From Chaunax sp. Z400 (Eukaryota > Chordata > Actinopteri > Lophiiformes > Chaunacidae): a DNA stretch of 64,000 bases. Numbering within the stretch: the first letter of the stretch is position 1; each line of letters opens with the position of its first letter. Below, piece after piece: positions 47,808 through 61,199 of the stretch. The position numbers and the translations under genes were made by a program. The notes beneath the pieces were generated by a model. The model saw only the letters and a program-made list of their open reading frames with translations, had not been told where the DNA came from and did no database searches. The stretch covers positions 5,098,855 through 5,162,854 of the forward strand of contig CM075204.1 in assembly GCA_037577475.1 (NCBI GenBank), in the 5' to 3' direction.

Positions 47808-47900
47808 TTTTACTTTCACTTTTCCTTCATCGCCTCAGCGTCACTTCTACCGAGTTACAAGTGACGTTGATGCTCAGGCTAAATTCCCATTGGCTCAGAA
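47808..47900 (+). promoter_or_regulatory. ISRE and X/Y-type MHC class I promoter module
   Basis: An ISRE-like ACTTTCACTTTTCC lies at 47,812-47,825. An X2-type TGACGT follows at 47,862-47,867, preceded by an X1-like CCGAGTTACAAG, and a Y-type CCATTGGCT (inverted CCAAT) lies at about 47,887-47,895. Order and orientation follow the ISRE-SXY layout of vertebrate class I promoters, bound by IRFs and the RFX/CREB/NF-Y-NLRC5 complex. It is about 150 bp upstream of the start codon of the class I gene. Confidence 0.65.
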
Positions 47901-48040
47901 GGACGCGGAAGTCCGCTGCTCTCCGTGTTTTCTCCTCACTTCAGCCTCGATGGTCGGACTGGAAGCTTTATTTCTGAGTGTCCTGATAAAGAAACATGTC
48001 AGCTGTTCGTTTATCAAAGCTGCAGATGTGACAGTTCACA

Positions 48041-51000
48041 ATGAACACCTTGATTTGTGTGTTTCTCCTGGGAATAGGTCTCCACGGTGCGGCGGCAGGT
48101 GAGTTCAGATGATTTGAAGCTGATTGGAAAAGAAAAAATGCTTCGTGTCTTTATAAAGCCTACTGTATGAACTGATGCTTCTTCTGATGGACCTCCTTAC
48201 ATATTAGGACTATAGAGATGTTCAAACGTGACCAACCTATAATCTGAAAGTTCTCCGTAGTAAATCCTGTCTGTGCAGCTCATCGATTGATTCCTATAAA
48301 GTTCCGTTTTATGTAGGAAGTCACTGTTGAACTGTTGCTCAGAAGGAAATCTTGTATTGGTGAAAATGTCAGAAAAAGTTTGTCGTCTTCTGTTTTCTTT
48401 CCCATCTTTTATTGATCAAATCAGGACTGATAGGATCGATACGGTCTGATCGATCTTAATGCTAAAATGGCAGCAGGAAATCCTTTAATATGTAATGAAT
48501 ATTTGAATCCACAGAATTCCACAGTTTGACTCCACATAGTGAAACACATCTGCTTTAACGAAGTTCATCCACACTGAGTTTTGTTGGTTGGGTCGAATCA
48601 CATCCCACTGGCAGTTCTTCCATTTCCTGTCTGTACAATAGATGCTGTTTAGTAGAGCTACATGATCAATCAGCCTCACATATATCTGCACACAGTAGCT
48701 TATTGTAGGTATGTTGGTATCTGTGATGTCAGCTGATGAGGAACAAGAAACTGGAGCACAGGCCAAACTGGTGTTGAGATGGTTTAGAAACTGTGTCTCC
48801 CTGATATAGATTGTCCACCAGAGAGCACTGACAAGTTTATTTTCTACCTGTGAAATGTCCTGATCAGTTTGTATCAGGGTCACCAAAAACCTCCTGAATA
48901 TTGATCAGCATCGGCTGGACAGCGCTGTCTAGATATTTGATCCATGAAGAGAAATTGTGAAACCATAGAAGAAGAAGTGCTGCTGAGTTTGAGCTTCAAG
49001 AACCTCACAGAGTTCAACTTTGTGATCAGAAGAAGAGACTTAAGTTGTCATCGCTCACAGTTTATAGGAGAAGATAGAGACCATAAAGTGATGTGATGTC
49101 ATCAGATGGAAAAAGTTTGAATGTGTTGAATGTAGAAAATCAAATGAGAATCTCAGACAGCGTTTGTGTTTTGCTCAGGTTTGTGTTTCACATTTCAGAC
49201 TAATGGATAATGAGGAGTGTAAGCTACTAATGAAGCATCCTGAAGAAGAAATGAAATGAGTTTCACTTCACACGGAGATATCAGGACTAGAAAACATGTT
49301 TTTACAAACTGTCTCTATCAATGAGAGTCAGGTTCACAGCTGGAACACCTCCATCTCTGACTAGTGTCACATTTTATTTCACCATAAATAACATTCATCC
49401 AGACAGAATCATCAGAAATATTCAGGTAGAGTTCAAACTCAGTTTCTATGAATGTATTGTTCTATTTATTGACTGAACCACAGACATTATCAGCATGTCT
49501 TGAATGGAATGGAGTTCTTTTTGATTCTGTGTGCAGGAAAATCAAATTGTTCAGTGATTTATAAAAGTGAAATCATGACATTCATGTTTCTTACAGTGAC
49601 TCACTCTCTGAAGTATTTCGTCACTGGATCTTCTGGAGTCTCAAACTTCCCAGAGTTTGTGGTTGTTGGGTTGGTTGATGACGTTCCAATAAGTTACTAT
49701 GACAGTAACACCAGGAGAGCAGAACCCAAACAGGACTGGATGAAGAAAGTCACAGCAGATGATCCTCAGTACTGGATCAGGGAAACTGACAACTTTGTGG
49801 GTAGGCAACAGGTGTTCAAAGTCGACATTGACATTTTAAAGCACCGCTTCAACCAAACTGGAGGTTTGTTTATGTTTCTCTTCATAAAATGTTGTTTATA
49901 TTGTCACCCAGTGTTTAGTAAACAGATGTAAACACAAACACACCATTGTTCATCTGTCCAGTGTGTTTTACTGTCGTAGATCAAACTGTCTGATGGAGGC
50001 TTCTCTTGGCTGACTCAGCAGAAACATTACTGACACTGAGACTACTGGATGCTGCTATACTACACTGAGACAGTGTTTCTGTCCATCCCATAATAACCAG
50101 CAGAGATCATTAAGACTTGATCTCCTGTAGATCAGATCAGAATAAGTCCAGTGAACTGCCCACAGTGAGCTGGTCCATAATAAGTCCTCTGTAGGAACCT
50201 GTTGATCACAACAGTTTTACAGCACTCAGCTGATAGAGGAACATGACTGCTGGGTTTCTCAAACTACGGCACGGGACTGTAAATGGGACACAGGCTGCTC
50301 CTGCTGGGTCCCGTATGAGAGGAGTAGCAGTATGTTTGAATACACCTGTCTGACAGGACAACATGGTAAATGTCTGATTGAGACCAGAGGTTTCAAAAGT
50401 TAAACAGCACCACTCTACATACTGACCACACTGTGTCCATCCCATAATATACATGTAGAGGAGAACAACACATGAGATTAGATTAGATTCTCTTTACTTC
50501 ACCACACTGTGTCCATCCCATAATATACATGTAGAGGAGAACAACACATGAGATTAGATTAGATTCTCTTTACTTCACCACACTGTGTCCATCCCATAAT
50601 AACCATAGAGTCAATTAATCAATTGGTTGATCAACAGGAAATTGATTGATAGAAATGTAAATAATGAAATAGAAATATTTTGTTCCAGTAAAATGAGAAA
50701 CACTTTGTAGTTGAATCAGGACACAGACTGCCTCCCAGTGTCCATACTGGTCCTGATGGTGTGTCTTATTGGGACCAGTTGTAGTAACACACTGCTGAAC
50801 TGGACACACTGTCCTGATGGAGCAGGTGGAGTCTATGACTCATCCTGGACTCAAAGTGTCCTTCAGTGGAAGCTTCTAGAGCAGCTTCAGGACAGTCTAG
50901 TCTGTAGTTTGTCACAGGACCAGGATGTTGTTGGACTAGTCCACTGGCTGCAGAGTCTCAGTGGTGTAATGTTCAGTCCAGGATCAGGTTTAATGTGTGT

Positions 51001-54000
51001 CTGCTAGTCAGGACTCCACCTCAGTTTGTGTTCCTGCAGCTCACATGAAGCCACAACACCTGGAACAGAGGAGATAAAGTGTTGGTCTCAGTGGAGTCAG
51101 TGTGTCTCTGTGGTCAAACACAGGATATGAACTGTGTTTCCCAGCAGCCTCTCTGTCTCTCTAGAAGACATCCACTCTGTCCAGATGATGATTGGCTGTG
51201 AGTGGCCTCCGTGGAGCCAATAAGAGCAGGAGGTGTAGGTCCTCTGTGTTGGTGTGTGTGGATCAGTGTGTCTCTGTGGTGAAGATGTGATATCAGCTGA
51301 TGAGAGATGACTGGACTGAGATCTCACTCTGGTTTACTGTAGTCTCTGTCTCTGTCTCTCAGGTGCCCACATTTTCCAGTGGATGTCTGGCTGTGAGTGG
51401 GATGATGAGACTGGAGAGGTTACTGGTTATGACCAGCTTGGTTATGATGGAGAAGACTTCATAGTACTGGACCTGAAGACAGAGACATGGATCGCTCCCA
51501 AACCTCAGGCTGTCATCACCAAACACAAGTGGGATCATAACAGAGCTGAGATGACATACAGGAAGTATTACTACACCCAGGACTGTCCTGAGTGGCTGAA
51601 GAAGTATTTGGACAATGGGAGGAGCTCTCTGCTGAGAACAGGTAGAGTCACATGACCTGATGGAGTTTAATGGATACAACAATCTTCATATTTCTCTTGT
51701 GTTTCTAACCAACAGTAACATCACAATAAATATGAACCAACACACAGAGACCCACTTTGTGTCTGTTTACACACATTTCTCTTTGTCTCAGCTTCTCTCT
51801 CACCTCTTCATCTCTGCCTCTCTCTCTCTCTTTACCTCCATTTTCTCTCTTTTTCTCTGCTGTGTTTCTGTCTGTCTCACTTTCTCTCTCTCTCTCTCTG
51901 TCTTTGTCACACTCACTGTCCTCCTCCCCCTTTCTAACCTGTCTCACCCCCTCACCTCTCTTCACCTGTCTTTTCCTCCTCTGTCCCTCCCTTCTTTTCT
52001 CAGTTACTCTCCACTGAGGTTTGTTGTCATTGCTTACATGTGTGTATCTAGTGTTTGTTACTCAAACATTTCAAAGTCCTTCCATCAAACAGGAGTGATA
52101 ATAAACAGTGAATACTAATAAAGAAGCTATAAAGTGTCTTTGTCTCTCCTCTCCAGAGCTTCCCTCAGTGTCTCTCCTCCAGAAGACTCCCTCCTCTCCA
52201 GTCAGCTGCCACGCTACAGGTTTCTACCCCGACAGAGCCGCACTCTTCTGGAGGAAAGATGGAGAGGAGCTTCATGAGGACGTGGACCACGGAGAGATCC
52301 TCCCCAACCATGATGGGACCTTCCAGATGAGTGTTGACCTGGACCTTTCATCAGTGTCACCTGAAGACTGGAGGAGGTACGACTGTGTGTTTCAGCTCTC
52401 TGGTGTGGAGGACGACTTGGTCACCAAACTGGACAAAGAAAAGATCTGGACCAACTGGGGTAAGACTGGGATCAGAAGTGATGAACGTGGGAAACACACA
52501 TTTATTTCACTAATAGTCCTACAGTTCATGCATTTTTATGTGTGTTGGAGAGAAGTTTAGTTTGTGTTCTATTGTTTTGTGTTCAATTATTTCATTTAGT
52601 TTTTCTGTCTAATTTTAGGGCTTAGATAATCAATAAACCAATCCACATGTCCACCTCTGGACCCTGACAAAGGTATCAGCAGGTCCCTGAAAAGATGTAA
52701 AGTGTTGGAATAAATGATTGTTGTCCAGCATTATTTCTTCTTTTTGTGGAGGCTGTCCAGTGTTTACTTAGCTTTGATTCCTACAGAACAATGTCAGTAA
52801 TTAAGGACATGAAACTTCATTTCCTCAGTCAAGGAGGTTCTGATTGGACCTGCATCTGTTTGTTTGTTTGTTTGTTTGTTAGCAGGATGATACAAACACT
52901 ACTGAATGATGACCATGAAACCTGGAGGGGTGGACATGGGTCAGATATCAACTCCTTCAGTTAGATGGGCAGATACATTCATTTTTAGAACACTCCTTTG
53001 TGTTGTGAAATCAGCGTTTGTCACCATTTTCCTTCATTTGTCCATAAATTGTGATGTAAAAAGTCTCATATTTATGATGTTGATCATTTATGTTATCAGA
53101 CCACTTCCCTTTTCTTTTCTTCCTCCATTATAAGAGTTAGACAGACGTGTGTAGGATTGTTCAGCCTTGGCAGAGGGATGCACCTTTCCAACTGTTTGGT
53201 AGTTTGAAATCAAACTTGAGTTTTCAGATCTTTGTCAGACCCACTGTAACCATTTTAACATGTAACAACAGATGAGACATTTTAGGGACTATTAGTTTGA
53301 AGATGAGTAGATTTAGTAGAATGATTTAATCACTGGATGAATGTATGGATCTGTACATCAGTCACAATACAGTTTATGGGCCAAGTATGGTGCCAGTCTA
53401 AAAGGAATTAGAATATGATCGTCAGAAGCTCTGACTGAGCCACGAACCAACATAAGGGACAGAAACCAACATGACATGGAGCTAAACAAAGACAACAAAG
53501 CTCGACCAGGATAAAGCAGCAGAGATAGAGTCATGATGTCCAGACAAGTAGAGCTAAAAACATGAACAGAATGTCATCATATAATGTTAGAATATAATAT
53601 ACAGAATAATAATGACAGGAACATAACAGCAACCATCAAACATGTAGTGTCTGTATTCAGGATTGTTCTGCTGGGAATATGGATGTTCTTCTCTGAGCGG
53701 CTTCATCTGTGCAGGTTGTGACTTTTTGTTGTTGTTTTCTGCTCAAAAGAGGAGCCCATTAACGTGACCTTCATCATCATCATCATCGCCGCAGTGGTTC
53801 TTGCTCTCGTCCTCATCGCTGCCATTGGATTGAAGGTTTACAAAAAGAAGACAGGTGAGGGACCCAAACAGAAACGGTCTCTTTTTCCTGGCTGTGATTT
53901 TAGACTTGGACCTGATGCTTTTATTCAACCTGAAGCAAACTTCAGTTCCCAGAGCATCAAAGTGTGTTCAAACAACAGGAAGTGGTGTCAGGCTCAGAGT

Positions 54001-54488
54001 CACAGTGTCATGATGACATGACTACAGAAGACAAAGTCATGTTTCAGTTCAATGTTCATTATTATTCTATGTTGATGTCCTGTTCTTCATAGACTCTGTT
54101 TAACAGCAGTTTACTCTGACCAAACCCACTTCTGTTTTATTTCAGTGTGTTACTGGTAAAACACTCACATACATTCATGTCACTGGAAGCCTGACTGACA
54201 GTTTGATGACATGAACAAATACTTTAAGGTAGTTAGTGGCTCACAGGCAGAGAGAGCAGTCACACCGTTTTCTGACTGTGTTGTAGATCATATTAAATAC
54301 ATTAAAGGTGGGGTTTTCTCTTGGAATCATCTTTGTTTCCCTTTATTTCTTGTGAAGGAGCATAAAGGTCAAACTGTGAAGAAGGAATTGTCAGCAGTGA
54401 AATGATTTGTCTTTGTTTTCCAGCTGAATGTCCTCCATCTCCTGACGACAGCTCTGAGCTCTCTGAGAGACTGAAGCCAGAGGCCTGA
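48041..54488 (+). CDS. MHC class I heavy chain, U-lineage type, complete, six coding exons
   Basis: Cell-surface glycoprotein that presents peptides to CD8 T cells together with beta-2-microglobulin. Exons: 48041-48098 (signal peptide), 49597-49863 (alpha 1), 51363-51641 (alpha 2), 52157-52459 (alpha 3, Ig fold), 53750-53854 (connecting peptide, membrane segment), 54424-54488 (cytoplasmic tail). All in phase 1, GT-AG, 358 residues. The peptide-anchor positions of classical class I are kept: the Tyr in SLKYF, QYW, fish-type Arg before FNQTGG, AVITKHKW (Thr, Lys, Trp), RKYYY and WLKKYL. Disulfide Cys are at GCEW/DCPEW and SCHATGFYP/YDCVF. An N-glycosylation site NQT closes alpha 1. The membrane helix is Ile/Val/Ala-rich and ends in VYKKK. 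Nothing is broken, so it is probably functional. Which locus of the species it is cannot be told. Confidence 0.95.
50423..50600. repeat. 76-bp direct repeat in class I intron 2
   Basis: ACCACACTGTGTCCATCCCA, TAATATACATGTAGAGGAGA and ACAACACATGAGATTAGATT recur exactly, 76 bp apart, two full copies and part of a third. The GTCCATCCCATAATA motif also occurs at about 50,083. Confidence 0.92.
51770..52010. repeat. CT-rich simple sequence in class I intron 3
   Basis: A polypyrimidine stretch with TCTCTC and CTCTGT runs. The open frames over it are repeat products. Confidence 0.85.
52560..53740. other. class I intron 4, no further feature
   Basis: A (TTTG)n run is at about 52,858-52,880. Otherwise nothing recognised. 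Confidence 0.5.
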
Positions 54489-54985
54489 TGACAAACACAC
54501 CACCCTGAACACAGTGAGTGGCTTCATATGGGACAGGAACACCTGGTGGTAAACAAAGCCATCTTAAACGATGTGCAGAAGAACCTTCTGAGATGGTGTG
54601 TTTATTCACTGGAAAAAAGAAAACCTTTGCCTTTCAGTTGGTTTTCCACAACAAAGGTGAAGCTGTTTAATCTGAAGTGAAGTGAGATTATTAAGAGAAA
54701 GACACAGATGCTTTCAGAAACCTTCACATCAGCAGGTCACAGAGGGTCATATTAAAAAGTCTCATATTAACCTGGAGAAAAACAGTGACAACAATTGATG
54801 AAACTGTGTTGAACCAAATTCAAACCGACGACTTCAGAGTCACAGCAGGTCAACACTTGTTTTAGAAAATGTTCACATTCAATGACTATCTGGGAGATTT
54901 AAGGTCCAAACCGTTCTGTAAATATGTGTTTTTATGGTCCATGATTTAGTTTTCTGTTGTCATCTTTTTCTTTTTGTCTCTTTAG

Positions 54986-56285
54986 GTTTATGGATTCATT
55001 TTGCTCTGGAACAAGGACTGGTGTCACCACATTGTCCTGTTTGAACTGGGAATTCACTGGTCATTCATCCCAATATGAACTGATTAAATGCATCAAGGTT
55101 GAGAATCTAGTGATAGATTATTGATTGGATTATACAGACAACGTTAACAAATATATAACAAACATTATCAAACTTAAATGGTGACGTTCAAATATTTTGA
55201 GGATCATTTTTCTCACCTGGAGACGTAAAACAGGATATTTCAAAGCATGAATCCATCACAGCTTCTTCATACAGACATAATCAGTTTAAATATGAGTTGA
55301 TCTAAAACAGATCCACCATAATTCAAGTGTAATACTTCTGCTGTTGGCTTGTTTCTTTGTTTTTGCATTCCCATTCTCATATTTGTCCTCCTAGGCTCTG
55401 GTGATTTGATGCTACCTGGAGATAAGAGATATGTGACGACCACTAGAGAGTCGTCTCTACTAATTCTACTCAGAAAGCCTTTCTTTGCTTCTCTAATCAG
55501 CCACATCCTAAAAGCTGCTGAATAACGTGGACACTAAATAGTTTGTAGCTGTCAGTGTCAGTGTTTGTCTGTCTGTGTGACTCCTGCTGATGAACTGGAC
55601 TCCACCTTTCTCCCACTGCTTACTGGCTTTGACTCCAGTCCCCTGTGACTCTCAGCAGGAGAAGCAGGACAGGACCTGGATGGGTGGACTTTTGTATCAC
55701 TGTGGTGAATTATCTGGATTGTAATTCATTGGACACATGTTTCCATCTGGTTACAGCTACGTCTCTAAATGATCAGCTGATTTATTTCCACTAAATGTAC
55801 AGCAGTGATAGGTTGTATCAGTGAGGACCAACACTATGCAAACATACACAACATTTAAACAGCCAACAAAATTCATTCGACAGTTGTGTAAATAGTTTGT
55901 TTATTTTTTTAAAAGGGGTGAAAAGATTTAGTTTTGATTCCAACCTGGTTGAAGTAAATAATGAGTATTTTCTTTATTAATCAGGAGCTTGTTGATTTTT
56001 CTTCATGATATCCATATTTTTATCAGTGGTGAAAGATGATCTTTTCCTTTCCTTCAATGGTTGTGGGCTGTTTTATGCTTCTCAGCACACTGATAGAACA
56101 TATGTCCTGCTGGTATTTAGGGATGAGGGACGTTTTCTGTCTTAGTTTCACAGATGAAACTGAACAGTGATGCACAAAATCACTTCTTGTGTCGCTTCAC
56201 TAGATGAATGTTGAATGAAGTTGTCCTGCTGCTTCATTTCTTTTCAGATGACATTTTGCAATAAAGTCAGACTTTTTCCAAAGGT
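54986..56285 (+). other. probable 3' UTR exon and polyadenylation signal of the class I gene
   Basis: A donor GTGAGT at 54,514 follows the stop codon and an acceptor TTTGTCTCTTTAG ends at 54,985, so the 3' UTR is probably spliced. AATAAA at 56,260-56,265 is a likely signal. No coding is seen in this part. Confidence 0.5.
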
Positions 56286-57604
56286 TGGTTTCTTTTCTGA
56301 TTCCTCCATGTACAGTCTATGTTTACAGATCTATGACAGAAGCTACAGTTCATGAATGTTCCTGAGTTCTCTCTTTAGTCACAGACACTAAATGAACATG
56401 ACTGACCTCTAGATGTCAAACTGAGGAGAAGGAAGAACAACATTATCTGGTCAAACCTGCAGTTCTTTTACTTTTCACATGGCCACAAAATGAATGTGAT
56501 GATGATGATGTTAATAAGATGGATCTTAAAATGTTATTACTGTATGTAGTTTCTCTAAGGAGACAAAAATAATCATTTTAAACCTCCTTATTCATGTTTT
56601 TATGTCTCATCAACATGGACAAGAGAAATCCATCCACTTCCTGCTGCACAGAACCAGTGTCAGTGTGGGGATCTGGTTTTCCCCTAAAAAAAAACCTGCT
56701 CCTCTGAAATCCTCCTGGCAACTGATGACATCACATCTTTGTAGAAATACTGTACTGTGGCTCCTCCTACTTCTCAAACAAGAATAATACATAAATAAAA
56801 TAAAGCCTAGACATGAACTCACCTACTTTATATCATGTAAATATCGGTGACGTTTTGTCTACATTTTACCAGGCGTGTCCAAACACATCCTTTGCTTTTT
56901 AATGTGTTTATAAAGTCATTTTGTTAACTATAGTCTTCTTTGAGCTTCACAGTGTAACCATGTCTGACAAATCCAACACATCCTCAAACACCTTTGAAAT
57001 GAAGATGACTGACCTGCTTTCTTCATAGTGAACATCAACACCTTGCTGGTGTCAAACCTGTGTGCTGGACTTCTGCATGGAAACAGATGTCATTGCAGCT
57101 GTTGCCACTACAGTCACTTTATTTTCACTCTGTGACAAAATGATGTTAATTTTTGTTGCATTACCACATGCATCAGTTCAGGTTCATCGTTCAGGAGATG
57201 AACAGCAGTGTTTATTTGGAGCTGTAAGATAACAGGATGTCTGGTTAACATAAACCACAAATGAAGCAGCGTTAAAATGTGCAGCACCAACGTTACACAA
57301 TACAAAAAACACCAACCAAACAAAGATGTTAACAAGCTGACAATGACAGTTTTATCTGTCACTGTTAGGTTCATATGTAGGAGAGAAATAGCTCTGCAGC
57401 ATTTCATGACCCGACTGATTGTCACAATTCAACACTTCCTCTGGAAACTGCTGTGACACAAAGAAGCGTCATTCATTTCAAAAGTGAGACGTCAACTATT
57501 TCAACATGCCTCTGAGAAAATGTGTTAAATGAGTTGATCATTTAGTAAAGACACACATGATTGGAGCGTATTCAGAGAGGGTGATCTGTGTTTAGGGCTC
57601 AGAC

Positions 57605-57693
57605 TCAGAACATTCCCTTCCTGTAACGGTGGATCAACTCTGATACGTCTTCCTTACACACCTTTATCCAGCCATCATCCTGCATGTGGTGCA
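57605..57693 (-). pseudogene. psmb8-like: isolated psmb8-like last exon
   Basis: On the minus strand an acceptor GTTTGTCTAG precedes a frame reading HHMQDDGWIKVCKEDVSELI, then HRYRKGMF and stop. This fits the C-terminal end of PSMB8 (LMP7), where a HM-x-(E/D)-(D/G)-GW block is followed by DVS-(E/D)-L and a Y-R motif. I searched upstream on the minus strand to the window end for the catalytic exons (Thr-Thr start, SGSAADC, DSYSGG-type blocks) and did not see them. So it is an orphan exon, unless the rest lies beyond the window. Confidence 0.65.
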
Positions 57694-57699
57694 CTAGAC

Positions 57700-60475
57700 A
57701 AACACAAACAGAAGCACAAACATGAGCACACAGACACACACATATTCCCACAAATGTTCACACTCAGAAAAAATGACCGTTGAACCTTTTCAAGGGCTGA
57801 GACTACAGCTTTATTCATTTCAGGATGAGGCAACATTCAGTCTGTCAGTTTATTTCTGTTTGCACATGTGGTGCTTTTATTTTGTAGGTAACGTTCAGTG
57901 ACAGGACATGAGTGGGAGAGAGAGAGAGAGAATAACATGCAACAGAGCTCCAGCTGGACATGAACCTGTAGGGCAGGTTAGTTTTGAAGTAGACGCTGTA
58001 CTTTCAACCAAACCTCCTTTTGATTGGCAGTGATCAATTCTTTTAGTTTTAGTTCAGTGTCTGTGGTTTGGGGTTGACAGAGCCCTTATGTGTGCTGGTA
58101 TTACTGGACGTTGATAGTTTAGTGCTGATGACTTAATTTTATCGTCATTACTGTCATTTATGTATTTTTTTTTGGTGTTATGTGTGTTCATTTCAATGTT
58201 GTCTTCATCTCAGGACCCCTTTAAAACAAGACGATGCATCTGAAGAGGTTTATTCCCCAAACTTTATCATGAATAATTAATGGCCACTAAACACAAAGTG
58301 CAGCTGAGGATAATGAAAATGTGGTTAGTTTAGAAGGTTTGATTATGGTGAAAGATGAACGGTCAGAGGATCAACAATTCATCCTGAAGGGACACCAATG
58401 AAAGATTTCAGTCGAGATGGAAGTGAACCGACAAAGATTGTCTTCAGTCCTATGAATTCAGTCATTATCTTCTCCCCCTCATGTCCAAAGGGAAGTCGGC
58501 TGAAGTTTGTTGACTGATTGAACTGATCTGAGACTGATCTGAAAAACCATTATTCACACAGACCCATTGACGCCCATGTACATGCAGCCAAATGAACAAG
58601 AGCTGTCAGTCTGTGCGTATGTCAGTGTTTCCCTGCCACATGGATGTTGTGTCCCAGACAATAAACACTGAGGTATGTAGATATAACCACATCAACATAA
58701 AGTCACATGAACACGTGTTCAAGCTTGTGAAGGTTTCAGTCAAGATTTCAGCTTAAAAAGCTTGTAATTAACATCTTTTCAAATCCATTTAGGATGTCGG
58801 GGCTTCTGGAGACTTGGATTCCACCATAAGAATATTTTGGAGTCATTTAATGTTTGCTTCAATATTTTATTCTATTTTAAAATCAGTCCCTATCATCTGC
58901 AGTGTTTTTAGAGGAACGCTGGTGTGAAGCTCCAGAAATGTTTGGTGGACTTTGAAACTTCAGCTGACTTTCCATTGGCATGAGGGTGAGACTGAATTCT
59001 CATGTTTGGGTAAACTGTTCCTTTACATTGAGATTCAGGACTTACTTAAATGGAACAAAACTACGATGACGAGTTTATATAGAGACGACTATTTATGATC
59101 ACAATTCAACATTACCTCCAAACACAGAAGTGAAAAAGTTACATTATTAGAGTGTTTTTGAGTTATGTTTCACATTTAATGAGCTGCTCCATCAATGATG
59201 TCTTCAATAAACATGTAAGTTATATCTTCTCATTTTCTCAGGATTGTAAACCTGTTAAAGATTCATTATACTTAATGCATACATTTCAAGATGTGAGCCA
59301 GCTGGTGGTTTTTGGGGCCATACAGTACCTGTTAATAGGGGCTTCAGAAAATATTGATCTACCTGAGTATTGTGATGTTCTATTGGGTGATACTGTATTG
59401 ATGATCAAAAACACGGGATAGATTTCTAACTGATAGTTAACATGAACATATTTGTGACTGTGGTTCATTTTGGGTTGTGTTTAAAGCCCAAACTGCTGAA
59501 TATCAGTGTTGTCATCTAACTGCAGCCATTTGACTCCACAGCCTTTTCTATCATTGAGGAAACTGATGGCCCCTGTCTAAGTGGTGCATTATATGGATAT
59601 TTTGTATTATATTCAATGCATAACAATAACAGAACTGATAAACTGTACAATTAACTCAAACAGTGAAAGCAGTAACTGTGTAGGTTTGTGTAAAACAAGT
59701 GATTTGGATGAATTTGGATCAGATCATTTCCTGTGAATATTGCATCAGACGTGAGGTGTTCTGCTTCCTGTCAGAAACTTTTGTTTTAAATGATTAATTC
59801 ATTAATTTATTTTTAAATAATCATACATACTTAATAGGTTTCCTTTTTGGACATATTCCGTGTTTTCTTCTCCCTGATGCTTGGCCATCGTTCTATTAGG
59901 TCTTTGGTTGTTTTAATTGCTTCTTTTCTAACGAGGCTGTTTAGTTGAGAGTGAAGACTCTGAATATAGCTTGTGTTCAGGTCTTCACTGTGAATCCAGT
60001 GAGATTTTTCAAACTTTATATCTTAAATAATTACACTTTGTAAATAATTCCATTTAGTTTTCTTCTAACAAATGAATGAAATGCTAATATAGGTCTAAGA
60101 AATGTTTTCATACACCCCTTAAAATCCAAAAGGCCTAGTGAACCATTTGGGGCCAGGATCCCCAGGTTGGGAACCAGTGCCTTTAACATTGTAAAATGTC
60201 AACAAGACCGTATGTTCCTGAATTTCCACTCGGCATCTGCCACAAAAGCTGCCAATATCATGTACACTCAAATTGAGTTAATCTGAACTCTCAGGGAGTT
60301 TATTCCAAAGGCTGGAATTTGCTGTGTATGCAGGACCAGTTGAGCGTGGAGCAGAGTAGAGGAAAACACGTCAGCATGCCCACAGTGGGAATTCTACATT
60401 CTGTTGTACACAAACATCTTATCATCATCACATTTTAGCTTTGCATTTTATCATGCTATTCTTTTCTGATTTCAA
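57700..60475. other. gene-poor DNA, no recognised gene
   Basis: The longest frame (59,152-59,421, plus) has no motif I know. Sequence near 60,120-60,180 (GGGGCCAGGATCCCCAGGTT) looks like an old repeat. No exon of psmb8, psmb9, tap or class I is seen. Confidence 0.45.
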
Positions 60476-60479
60476 CTTG

Positions 60480-61095
60480 TTGGTGGCGTGGAGGTTAAGT
60501 CATGGGTTCACATCCATTTCAATTTATCATCTGGGAACCAATCATTTCTGGACCAAATGTCACAGCAATCCAGAAAGTTGGTAAAAGAAAAGGGTAAAAA
60601 ATAAATAAATAATTGCTTGATCTGTCCCATTATCCAGACGTGCACCTAAATTTAAAGGGTTCTTTCCAGCTTCATGCCCCATCAGTGGACAATGTTTCAT
60701 GGAAATCTGTCCAGTAGTAGGTGTAGTAATCGTGCTGATAAACCAACCAACCAAGGGACACAAATGAAAACATAGCCTCCTTAATATAATGTTTTATAAA
60801 TGTTGACTCATTCTTACCTCCATCAAAGAGGTTATGTTTTTATCAGCATTAGTTTGTTTGTCTGTCTGTTGGCAGGAGGACTCAAAAACTTATTTTTTGG
60901 GTGGTGATCTGGATCATCATCTGGATCCAGATGTTTTTAAAGGATTCTTTACCATCGTAGGATAGGGGCAACTACAAGATTTTATCTCCTAACTTCATGG
61001 ATAATGCCAACAATGATTGGACAAAAATGACCCAATGACATCCCCATAAGATCAAGCACACACCTGATCTGGATCCAAGTAATATTCCAGATCTG
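60480..61095. mobile_element. SINE/RTE-tail repeats, two pieces
   Basis: The first piece (about 60,480-60,760) has TTCATGGAAATCTGTCCAGT and ATAAACCAACCAACCAAGGG, a shared fish SINE/RTE tail. The second (about 60,815-61,090) begins ACCTCCATCAAAGAGGTTAT, continuing GTTTTTATCAGC, the head of the related unit. Confidence 0.5.
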
Positions 61096-61199
61096 GTGAT
61101 CCAGAATGTTGAAATTTATAGTGCTCACAGAAACTTCACTACTGTGAGACAACAAATAATAATGATCCAGACTGGACTTATGTCAGATTGCAGCTGTAA

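Noticed and set aside
51705..52017. Arg/Glu-rich and Ser/Leu-rich frames in class I intron 3
   Set aside because: Both strands of a CT-rich simple repeat.
59152..59421. 89-codon plus-strand frame
   Set aside because: No known domain, no splice or promoter support; may be chance or an old repeat.
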